Assembly: GCA_031256695.1 (NCBI GenBank)
Contig: JAIRQB010000219.1
Location: 1-5,750 of the forward strand
DNA length: 5,750 nucleotides
Origin: Elusimicrobiota bacterium
GTDB taxonomy: Bacteria; Elusimicrobiota; Endomicrobiia; Endomicrobiales; Endomicrobiaceae
Direction of reading: 5' to 3'
Part shown: positions 1-5,331 of the stretch, piece by piece
Layout: each line of letters starts with the position of its first letter
Position numbering within the stretch: the first letter of the stretch is position 1
Notes under the pieces: model-generated
The model's input: the letters and a program-made list of their open reading frames with translations, nothing else
Database searches by the model: none
Told to the model about the DNA's origin: nothing
Position numbers and translations under genes: made by a program

Positions 1-204
1 TACAAACAATATGATGATTCTAAAATGCTTTTGATAGACAACAACTATATTCCCAGCGATTATAAAAAGCCTTTTGCTGTGTCTGTGCGCGCTATATTAA
101 ACGGAGTATTGGAAAAAGGATATAAGTATACTCAAGACAAGGAATATGTCCCATATATAAATAAAAAACGCTGTTTTGGAAAAGCGTTGCTGCAGAAAAT
201 TTAA
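1..204 (+). CDS. C-terminal 67 residues of an unidentified protein (5' end outside window)
   Basis: Frame 1 is open from the first base to a TAA at 202-204, giving 67 residues. The fragment includes a PFAVSVRAILNGVLEKGY stretch and ends in a basic tail (KKRCFGKALLQKI). The codon style matches the neighbours. I do not recognise the family with confidence. The overall shape (YDD..., DY..PFAV, then YINKKRCF near the C-terminus) faintly resembles the end of EcoRI-family adenine-specific DNA methyltransferases, but this is weak and should not be used as a name. No terminator is visible before argD, whose start lies 53 bases downstream, so read-through into argD is possible. The short gap 205-257 holds only the argD ribosome binding site. 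Confidence 0.6.
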   Translation, partial: YKQYDDSKMLLIDNNYIPSDYKKPFAVSVRAILNGVLEKGYKYTQDKEYVPYINKKRCFGKALLQKI

Positions 205-257
205 AAACAAAAATCAATGCTTGATTGTATTTAGAAAAAAATTAAAGGAGAGCCGCA

Positions 258-1460
258 ATGATTAACGGTAAATCTATAAAAGAAACAGAAGCAAAATACT
301 TTGTGCAGACTTATAAAAGGGCTGATTTAATAGTCCAAAAAGCCAAAGGACAATTTATCTGGGATGAAAAAGGAAAGAAGTATTTGGATTTTTTCAGCGG
401 GATAAGCGTTTGCAATTTAGGGCATTGCCATCCGTCTGTAGTTAAAAATATAAAAAAGCAAATAGATAGTTTCGCCCATATCTCAAACATTTTTTATGCG
501 CCTTCTCAAATTGAACTGGGAAAACAGTTGATTAAAAAAGGCTTCGGCAAAAGAGTTTTTTTGGCAAATAGCGGCGCTGAAGCAAATGAATGCGCTATAA
601 AGACAGCAAGGAAATGGGGGCGGGAAAACCCCTCTCAAAACGGCAAGAGCCGATATGAGATAATAACGCTAAACAATTCTTTTCACGGGCGCACTCTTGC
701 AACTCTTGCCGCCACAGGTCAAGATAAATATCACGCGCCTTTTGAGCCTATGCCTGAAAAATTTCTCTTTGCCAATCTAAACGATATAGAAAGCGTCAAG
801 TCTCTTGTCAGCGATAGAACTGCGGCGGTAATGATAGAAGTAATACAAGGCGAGGGCGGCATACAAATTGCAAAAAAGGAATTTTTAAGAGATTTAAGGG
901 CATTGTGCGATGAAAAAAATATTCTTTTAATTTTTGACGAAATTCAATGCGGTATGGGGCGGACGGGCAAATTTTACGCTTTTCAAAATTATGGCGTAAT
1001 GCCAGATATAGTCACTTTAGCCAAATCTCTTGCCAATGGTTTGCCGCTGGGTGCGGCAATAGTTGATAAGAAATGCGAAAACACTTTTTCTTTCGGCGAC
1101 CACGGCTCCACTTTCGGCGGAAACCCCGTCTCTTGCGCCGCCGCTCTTGCCGTCTTAAATACAATGAATGCTCCATTCCTAAACAATGTCGTTAAAAACG
1201 CAAAGTATTTTTACGCTAAATTGGAAGCGTTGAAAAACAAATACTCTTTTATTACAGAGATTAGAGGCATAGGACTGATGATAGGCATTCAATTAAATAA
1301 GCCTGGAAAAGATATAGTGGCATCTTGTCTTAAAAAAGGACTCATTATAAATTGCACTCACGAAACTGTTTTGCGCATTATGCCGCCTTTGATAATAGGC
1401 AAAAAAGATATTGATGCGGCTGTAAAAATTTTAGACGAAGTTTTTAAAGAGCAAAAATAG
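258..1460 (+). CDS. argD: Acetylornithine aminotransferase (class III, PLP-dependent)
   Basis: This 400-residue cytoplasmic enzyme would interconvert N-acetylglutamate 5-semialdehyde and N-acetylornithine in arginine biosynthesis, using glutamate as amino donor. Full family length and landmarks are visible: NSGAEAN at 104-110 (cofactor phosphate contact), SFHGRT at 141-146, EVIQGEGG at 194-201, FDEIQCGMGRTG at 226-237 with the pyridine-contacting Asp227, the Schiff-base Lys256 in TLAKSLANGLPLGA, GSTFGGNP at 283-290 and Arg373 (substrate carboxylate) in VLRIMPP. The ATG at 258 is supported by AAAGGAG at 244-250 with a 7-base spacer. ArgD enzymes often also act as succinyldiaminopimelate aminotransferases in lysine synthesis, so a dual role is possible. 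Ornithine or 4-aminobutyrate aminotransferase are less likely alternatives within the same class. No other arginine genes lie next to it here. Confidence 0.93.
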   Translation: MINGKSIKETEAKYFVQTYKRADLIVQKAKGQFIWDEKGKKYLDFFSGISVCNLGHCHPSVVKNIKKQIDSFAHISNIFYAPSQIELGKQLIKKGFGKRVFLANSGAEANECAIKTARKWGRENPSQNGKSRYEIITLNNSFHGRTLATLAATGQDKYHAPFEPMPEKFLFANLNDIESVKSLVSDRTAAVMIEVIQGEGGIQIAKKEFLRDLRALCDEKNILLIFDEIQCGMGRTGKFYAFQNYGVMPDIVTLAKSLANGLPLGAAIVDKKCENTFSFGDHGSTFGGNPVSCAAALAVLNTMNAPFLNNVVKNAKYFYAKLEALKNKYSFITEIRGIGLMIGIQLNKPGKDIVASCLKKGLIINCTHETVLRIMPPLIIGKKDIDAAVKILDEVFKEQK

Positions 1461-1582
1461 TTAAAAATAAGAGAGCGCCTTTAGCGTTTCATAGACATTA
1501 TCACTTAACAATTTTTTGTTTCATCAAATAAAGCGCAGCCCTAAAAAATCGCAAAGCGCATTTTGTTTTAAAAGGCGGAAAA

Positions 1583-2611
1583 ATGAAATTAACGGCAAAA
1601 GAAATTAGTTTATTGACCGACGGAGAAATCATAGGCGATGATTCTATTATCATCGCGGGATTAAACGGATTAGACAAAGCCCAAAAAAGCGATATTTCTT
1701 TTTTAGGCAATATGAAATATCTATCAGAGGCTTTAAAAACGCAAGCGGGCGCTATTTTTATTCAAAAAGATTTAGACGCCGCTCAATTTAAAGACAAGAC
1801 CATTATAAAAGTTGCAAATCCCCAATACGCTTACGGCATTCTTTTAGGAATTATTGATAGAGAGAGAATTGAATCTTATAGCCCTCAAATACATCCATCA
1901 TCTCAAATATCTGACAGCGCTGAACTCGGGGAAGACTTATATATAGGTCAAAATGCAGTAATAGAAAGCAATGCCAAAATAGGTTCAAGGAGTAAAATTT
2001 TTGCAAATGTCTATATTGGGCGCAATGTAAAAATAGGCGCTGACTGCATTATTTATCCTAATGTCGCTATTAGAGAAAATGTTTCTATTGGGAACAGGGT
2101 AATTATTCAGCCCGGCGCCGTTATAGGCGGGGACGGTTTCGGCTTTGCCTCTGTTGATGGAAAAACTCATAAAATTGCGCAAATCGGGCTAGTAGAAATA
2201 GGAGACGGCGTTGAAATCGGCTCAAATACTGCAATAGATAGAGCGACTGTAGGAGTTACTAAAATAGGCGCTGGGACTAAAATAGATAATTTAGTAATGA
2301 TAGCCCATAATGTAGAAATAGGGGAAAACTGTTTGATTGTGGCTCAAGTCGGCATTTCAGGCTCTACAAAAATAGGAAACAATGTGACTATTGCAGGGCA
2401 GGCCGGCATAGTCGGGCATTTAAAAATAGGCAATAATGTTTTAATCTCGGCGCAATCAGGCATATCGGGCGATATTGCCGACAATATGAGAGTAGGCGGA
2501 AATCCTATGTCTGAATTAAACCATAGCATTAAGGTTCGCGCTTTAATCAGAAAATTGCCTGAGATTTATCAAGAAATCAAAAATTTAAAAAAATCTATCC
2601 TGCAAAAATAA
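1583..2611 (+). CDS. lpxD: UDP-3-O-(3-hydroxyacyl)glucosamine N-acyltransferase
   Basis: This 342-residue enzyme performs the third step of lipid A synthesis: it transfers a 3-hydroxyacyl chain from acyl carrier protein to the amino group of UDP-3-O-acylglucosamine. Residues 1 to about 100 form the N-terminal uridine-binding domain (LNGLDKAQKSDISFLGN, AIFI, VANPQYAY). Residues about 101-300 are a left-handed beta-helix built of hexapeptide repeats (IG..., IGADCIIYPN, IGNNVTIAGQ). The catalytic His242 lies in MIAHNVEIG, and a second conserved His279 lies in GHLKIG. GGNPM at 305-309 and a C-terminal helix (about 316-342) complete the fold. Length is normal. The start has only a weak Shine-Dalgarno (AAGGCGG, 1572-1578). 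It follows argD by 122 bases with no clear terminator, so cotranscription is plausible. The usual lpxA, fabZ and bamA neighbours are absent in this window. It implies a lipid A-containing outer membrane. Confidence 0.95.
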   Translation: MKLTAKEISLLTDGEIIGDDSIIIAGLNGLDKAQKSDISFLGNMKYLSEALKTQAGAIFIQKDLDAAQFKDKTIIKVANPQYAYGILLGIIDRERIESYSPQIHPSSQISDSAELGEDLYIGQNAVIESNAKIGSRSKIFANVYIGRNVKIGADCIIYPNVAIRENVSIGNRVIIQPGAVIGGDGFGFASVDGKTHKIAQIGLVEIGDGVEIGSNTAIDRATVGVTKIGAGTKIDNLVMIAHNVEIGENCLIVAQVGISGSTKIGNNVTIAGQAGIVGHLKIGNNVLISAQSGISGDIADNMRVGGNPMSELNHSIKVRALIRKLPEIYQEIKNLKKSILQK

Positions 2612-2733
2612 AGACTGCCGAAATTAAAAATTAAGGACTGCAATAGGAAAGTCAAAAGCGGCAAAACAATTTCGTCAAATGCTGTTTTAAGGAAATTAAA
2701 AGAAAGACATTGTAATTGCGGCGTCTGCAAATA

Positions 2734-2766
2734 AAAAATCCCCGTTTTCAAACAACGGGGATTTTT
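2734..2766 (+). terminator. Bidirectional rho-independent terminator between convergent genes
   Basis: A perfect 13-bp inverted repeat (2734-2746 with 2754-2766) closes a 7-base loop. The core is ATCCCCGTT/AACGGGGAT, flanked by an A-run on the left and a T-run on the right, so the RNA from either strand has a GC-core hairpin ending in a U-tract. It sits 122 bases after lpxD and 61 bases beyond the stop of the converging DJ-1-like gene, which suits termination of both. The rest of the gap 2612-2827 is AT-rich and shows no gene. Confidence 0.9.
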
Positions 2767-2827
2767 ATTTATTGCTGTTTTGCCTGACAATTGCGCAAAT
2801 TTTTTATTTTCAACGAGCGGTTTTTTA

Positions 2828-3334
2828 TCAAGCAAGCGCTTTTAAAATTGCACTTCCAAAATCAGAAGCCGCATCTGGTCCGTCTGCCGTAATTATATTT
2901 CCGTCAATTTCCAAATGCTGCCCCGTATAGAGCGCTCCGCCTTTGATTAAATCCTCTTTGCCGTCTGGATAAACCGATGCCCTTTTACCTTTTAATATGC
3001 CGCTATTTGCAAGAGTTACGCCTGAAATACAAATTGACGCCGTAACTTTTCCCGCGTTAAAAAAATCTTTTGCGAGTTTTAAAGCGTCAGCATTGTCAAA
3101 AAACACAGATGCGCCGGCGCCGCCTACAAATACTATAGCGTCAAAATCTGAAACTTTTACATCTTTCAAAAGCATATTGCTTTCCGCTGTTCCTCCGAGT
3201 TTGCCGTTTAGACGTCCGGTTTTTAGGCTTGCCGTTTTGACCGTTATTCCATTGTCTTCCAAAATTTTTTTAGGCTCAAAGTATTCTTCATCTCTAAAAA
3301 TATCAGGCGCTGTTATAAAAACTGCTTTTTTCAT
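2828..3334 (-). CDS. DJ-1/PfpI family protein (class I glutamine amidotransferase-like fold)
   Basis: The 168-residue protein has the compact PfpI/DJ-1 layout. It starts with a beta strand (KKAVFITAP) and an acidic Glu16-Glu17 pair in RDEEYFEP, where the family's conserved glutamate lies. Then come FDAIVFVGGAGA (64-75), the nucleophile-elbow strand ASICISGVTLANSGILKG with Cys102, and a C-terminal YPDGKEDLIKGGA...DGNIITADGP segment. Family members include deglycase/glyoxalase-type enzymes, proteases and redox-sensing chaperones, so the substrate cannot be named. The residue after the nucleophilic Cys is Ile103, where PfpI proteases have His, so protease activity is not supported. There is no signal peptide, suggesting a cytoplasmic protein. 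The ATG at 3334 has a strong Shine-Dalgarno (GGGAGG, about 3341-3346 on the minus strand). It lies 65 bases downstream of the secreted-protein gene and could share its transcript. Confidence 0.88.
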   Translation of the reverse strand: MKKAVFITAPDIFRDEEYFEPKKILEDNGITVKTASLKTGRLNGKLGGTAESNMLLKDVKVSDFDAIVFVGGAGASVFFDNADALKLAKDFFNAGKVTASICISGVTLANSGILKGKRASVYPDGKEDLIKGGALYTGQHLEIDGNIITADGPDAASDFGSAILKALA

Positions 3335-3399
3335 CTTTCCTCCCTTTGTCTTTTAATCTAAAACAGCAATATCTGTTTTTATTTTTGCTTTACGCATTA

Positions 3400-3834
3400 C
3401 TATGTCTTGCCTGCTCTCGCCGCCGCTCGTTTTTGGTCTCTGGCTTTTTTTAAATATGCCATATACGATGGGAAAGTCATCGCTCGTCCCGCTTTATCAA
3501 CCCACACATATGCTCCTAAAGATGCTCCGAATTTGATTTTGGAATAAGAGCCGTCTGAGCCGTTTGCGCTGTAAAAAGCCGAGCCGATTATATTTTTGAC
3601 ATTTTTACTTCTTTGCCCCAGCGCTTTGAGATGATTTATAACTATTCTCTCGGCAGTTGCCGCCGTTGGTCTAACTGTAAAAAAGTTTATATGCAAGACA
3701 TCTGCGGCATTTTCTCCTCTTTGGATATAGACGGCATTGTAATCAATCCCTTCGCTAAAATCGCCTTGCGAAAAAAGCAAAGACGGCGGCGTTAAAAAGA
3801 AAACAAGACATAATAGAAAGATAATTTTTTTCAC
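3400..3834 (-). CDS. Small secreted or periplasmic protein of unknown function
   Basis: The 144-residue product starts with a classic signal peptide: MKK, a hydrophobic core IIFLLCLVFFL, and a likely signal peptidase I cut near LLFSQ/GDF (about residue 23). No lipobox is evident, since the only early Cys (9) is inside the hydrophobic core. The mature part, about 120 residues, has VYIQRGENAADVLHINFFTV, a helix TAATAERIVINHLKAL, then GSAFYSANGSDGS and KIKFGASLGAYVWVD. It ends in a very basic tail rich in Lys, Arg and Ala (about 128-144). I do not recognise the family. The start is GTG at 3834, chosen because AAGGAG (minus strand, about 3840-3846) lies 5-6 bases upstream and the signal peptide begins there. 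It lies between the DUF3467 gene (141-base gap) and the DJ-1-like gene (65-base gap), all leftward. Confidence 0.8.
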   Translation of the reverse strand: MKKIIFLLCLVFFLTPPSLLFSQGDFSEGIDYNAVYIQRGENAADVLHINFFTVRPTAATAERIVINHLKALGQRSKNVKNIIGSAFYSANGSDGSYSKIKFGASLGAYVWVDKAGRAMTFPSYMAYLKKARDQKRAAARAGKT

Positions 3835-3905
3835 AAAGACTCCTTTTTAAGTTGACAATTGCAGACTTAATCAAATATGAGTTTAGAGTTGCCGGGGCTG
3901 TTTTT

Positions 3906-3971
3906 CTTAACTCTTAATTCATAACTCTTAACCATTAACTTTCATTGCCGTTAATTCTCAATTTTTAATTG
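3906..3971. repeat. Degenerate heptamer tandem array in the intergenic region
   Basis: Five back-to-back 7-base units read CTTAACT, CTTAATT, CATAACT, CTTAACC and ATTAACT (3906-3940). A 10-base interruption follows (3941-3950), then TTAATTC, TCAATTT and TTAATTG (3951-3971). On the minus strand the units approximate AGTTAAG/AATTAAG. The array ends four bases from the stop codon of the DUF3467 gene and fills most of the gap before the secreted-protein gene. A 7-bp inverted pair, GACAATT at 3854-3860 and AATTGTC at 3967-3973, lies near the edges. Similar AT-rich heptamer arrays are known in other bacteria, but their function is generally unclear. Confidence 0.7.
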
Positions 3972-3975
3972 TCGT

Positions 3976-4299
3976 TTAGTTATAGTATTTCGGTTTTTCA
4001 GAGTTTATCTGAAGCGGATTGTCTTTGATTGTTCCGAAATGCGCTTCATATTTGGCTAAATTGTCTTGCAAAGCGGCTAACATTCTTTTTAAATGAGAAG
4101 GCGAAGTGATGATTCTGCTCCTCACTTTCGCTTTGCCTTGTTGAGGCTGAAAGAAAATAAAATCCAAAATAAATTCGCTTTCAGAGTGAGAAATCAAAGC
4201 GAGATTTGAATAAATTCCATTTGAAGTCTGTTCGTCAATTTCAATTTTTACCTCAGTTTGTTTTGTTTCCATCTGTCCATTCTTTTTTTCTTCAAGCAT
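3976..4299 (-). CDS. DUF3467 domain protein
   Basis: The 107-residue acidic-to-neutral soluble protein matches the DUF3467 pattern. It has a charged N-terminus (KTEVKIEID-like strand), GIYSNLALISHSESEFILDFIFFQP (28-52), a basic turn KAKVRSRIITSPSHLKRMLAALQDNLAKYEAHFG (57-90) and a short tail. Members occur across many phyla and no biochemical function is established to my knowledge. There is no signal peptide. Length is typical for a single-domain member. The ATG at 4299 is supported by AGGAG about 8 bases upstream on the minus strand. Met10 is a weaker alternative start without its own ribosome binding site. It is transcribed divergently from the zeta-like kinase operon, with 236 bases between the two start codons. 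Confidence 0.85.
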   Translation of the reverse strand: MLEEKKNGQMETKQTEVKIEIDEQTSNGIYSNLALISHSESEFILDFIFFQPQQGKAKVRSRIITSPSHLKRMLAALQDNLAKYEAHFGTIKDNPLQINSEKPKYYN

Positions 4300-4358
4300 T
4301 TTTATCTCCTTTTTTGATTGTCAAAATCAACTTTTCAAACCATCTTTGACGCTCGCGG

Positions 4359-4364
4359 ATTATA
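4359..4364 (-). promoter_or_regulatory. Candidate -10 box for the leftward DUF3467 transcript
   Basis: ATTATA on the plus strand reads TATAAT on the minus strand and would place a transcription start near 4352, about 50 bases before the ATG at 4299. No good TTGACA-like -35 is seen 16-18 bases upstream (the place is occupied by GGCTGTT), so the assignment rests on the -10 alone. Confidence 0.4.
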
Positions 4365-4386
4365 CAAAAAAGCCTTTTAAAACAGC

Positions 4387-4435
4387 CTTTTTAGCCGAAA
4401 ATAGCGCTAAAAAGCGTCTTTTTAGCCGTTTTTTT
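4387..4435. promoter_or_regulatory. Three alternating copies of a 9-mer: operator-like or alternative hairpins
   Basis: CTTTTTAGC occurs at 4387-4395 and 4418-4426, and its exact reverse complement GCTAAAAAG at 4406-4414. The two forward copies extend to an 11-base identity (CTTTTTAGCCG) with starts 31 bases apart. The middle copy can pair with the left copy (10-base loop) or with the right copy (3-base loop). The right-hand hairpin is followed by CG and seven T residues (4429-4435), so in plus-strand RNA it resembles an intrinsic terminator, although no rightward gene lies just upstream. The cluster sits between the two divergent promoters. It could serve as a shared operator or as an insulator-type terminator. 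Confidence 0.5.
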
Positions 4436-4469
4436 GTTGCAAACAGGCAAAAGAGTATTATTTGCTTTT

Positions 4470-4478
4470 TGATATAAT
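4470..4478 (+). promoter_or_regulatory. Extended -10 promoter of the kinase-partner-gyrA operon
   Basis: TGATATAAT is a perfect extended -10 element (TGnTATAAT). It predicts transcription starting near 4485, giving a leader of about 50 bases before the ATG at 4536. No convincing -35 box is visible 17 bases upstream, as is common for extended -10 promoters. GCAAA/TTTGC inverted pairs flank it (4447-4465 and 4494-4504). Confidence 0.6.
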
Positions 4479-4535
4479 CCAAAAATTGCGAAGGCAAAAT
4501 TTGCTTATTGAATTTAGCAATAAATAGATTAAATT

Positions 4536-5098
4536 ATGAAAAAAAACGCTCAGAAAAAACTTATTATAGCCACAGGCGCTAACGGCAGCGGCAAGACTAC
4601 AGTTGTTCTAAAAATGTTAGACAAATATAAAAATTTTTTATTTTTAAATGCAGACGATGCGGCAAAAAGATTAAATCCGTCAAATATAGACGAGGTTAAA
4701 TTAGCGGCGGGCAAAGAGACAATAAAAAAATTTATGAGAGTTTAAATAAAAAACTCTCTTTTATTTGGGAAAGCGCAATTTCAGGGAAAAATGCTTTAAA
4801 AGTCATAAAGTCTGCAAAAAAGCAAAAGTATAAAATTCTTTTGCTTTATATTTTTGTTGACAATCCGCAAATATGCATAGATAGAGTTCAAGCGCGGAGT
4901 TTAAAAGGCGGGCATTTAATTCCGCAAGAAGACATTGTCCGCAGGTATTACAGAAGCAAGAAAAACTTTTTTAAATATTTAAAGTTTGTTGACGATTGGA
5001 TTTTATTTTATAACGGCTCAGACGGAATAATTGAAATTGCAAATCCGCGTCAAATAAGAAATGCGTCTTTATATCAACATTTTAAGAAGGATTTATGA
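4536..5098 (+). CDS. Zeta-toxin-like P-loop kinase (COG4185 type), read through a -1 frameshift
   Basis: The gene is split over two frames: residues 1-65 from 4536-4730, then 122 residues from 4730 to the TGA at 5096-5098. Joined, they make 187 residues, normal for the small predicted P-loop ATPases related to zeta toxins, which phosphorylate UDP-amino sugars in characterised members. Visible motifs are Walker A GANGSGKT (14-21), LNADD (37-41), WESAISGK (78-85, the usual FESTLSG block with Glu79), LYIFVDNP (104-111), KGGHLIPQEDIVRRYYRS (124-141, conserved arginines) and a C-terminal FVDDWILFYN (151-160). Without the shift, the product stops after residue 68 and keeps only the P-loop. The ATG at 4536 has no Shine-Dalgarno, and an in-frame stop at 4530-4532 excludes a longer form. 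Activity and substrate are inferred from family only. It could instead be a broken gene or carry a sequence error in the A7 run. Confidence 0.75.
4724..4758 (+). promoter_or_regulatory. Putative programmed -1 frameshift signal (slippery A7 plus stem-loop)
   Basis: Codons ATA-AAA-AAA-TTT place the seven A residues (4724-4730) exactly as A_AAA_AAA in the zero frame, a canonical -1 slippery heptamer. Five bases later, GAGAGTTT (4736-4743) pairs perfectly with AAACTCTC (4751-4758) around a 7-base loop. The zero-frame stop TAA is at 4743-4745, inside the stem-loop. Slipping back one base yields ATT at 4730 and the correct family sequence onward. The two frames overlap without stops only from 4700 to 4742, so the shift must occur there. 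No strong upstream Shine-Dalgarno-like stimulator is seen. Confidence 0.5.
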
Positions 5099-5331
5099 GG
5101 CAAAAAACAAATAAAAACAAAAACACAGACGAATATGCGGAAATTAGCGCAATTTGCAGCCGAGCGGTTAGCGAGGCGATTGCTGAAAATCAAAGATTGG
5201 GGATTCCAAATGTCTTTTCAATAAACGGAACTATAGTTTATCAACTCCCAAACGGCGATGTCTTGATGAAAAAAGATTTTGACAAAAACAGAAAACAATA
5301 TATGAAAGGAGCGGGCAATGGCAAAAGATAA
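5095..5331 (+). CDS. Small partner protein of the zeta-like kinase, possible antitoxin
   Basis: The 78-residue protein has a charged N-terminus, an amphipathic helix of about residues 12-35 (EYAEISAICSRAVSEAIAENQRLG) and a strand-turn-strand (IPNVFSINGTIVYQLPNGDVL). It ends in a basic tail. This layout (helix ending ...LGIP, then a short beta segment with NG and PNGD turns) is what I recall of small proteins encoded beside COG4185 kinases. An antitoxin or inhibitor role is an inference from that position, not from a DNA-binding motif. Its ATG overlaps the kinase stop (ATGA at 5095-5098), and AGAAGGA at 5085-5091 gives it its own ribosome binding site. Its last 14 bases overlap the start of gyrA. 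Translation is probably coupled on both sides. Confidence 0.7.
   Translation: MRQKTNKNKNTDEYAEISAICSRAVSEAIAENQRLGIPNVFSINGTIVYQLPNGDVLMKKDFDKNRKQYMKGAGNGKR

Noticed and set aside
1530..1560. Direct repeat AAAGCGCA (1530-1537 and 1553-1560) upstream of lpxD
   Set aside because: Only two 8-base copies with no associated promoter element or dyad, so chance is the simpler explanation.
2569..2835. 88-codon minus-strand open frame across the lpxD 3' end and the terminator
   Set aside because: It runs through the strong 2734-2766 hairpin and the lpxD C-terminus and shows no domain, so it is chance openness in AT-rich DNA.
2997..3356. 119-codon open frame on the plus strand
   Set aside because: It is the antisense of the DJ-1/PfpI gene, which has the family motifs and a ribosome binding site. 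This frame has no recognisable domain and its product is unusually rich in Pro and Ser, as expected of a shadow.
3360..3386. Hairpin AAAACAG/CTGTTTT followed by T-rich sequence between the DJ-1 and secreted-protein genes
   Set aside because: The T-rich side follows the stem only on the plus strand, where no gene is transcribed. On the minus strand no U-tract follows, so it would not terminate the secreted-protein transcript.
4505..4523. TTATTG/CAATAA hairpin just upstream of the kinase start
   Set aside because: A 6-bp, mostly AT stem that does not cover the start codon, and there is no Shine-Dalgarno for it to mask. It is too weak to call regulatory.
4841..5098. A separate gene starting at the TTG at 4841
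   Set aside because: The same frame is open upstream to 4700 and encodes the expected kinase middle section (WESAISGK), so this is the second part of the frameshifted kinase and not an independent gene.
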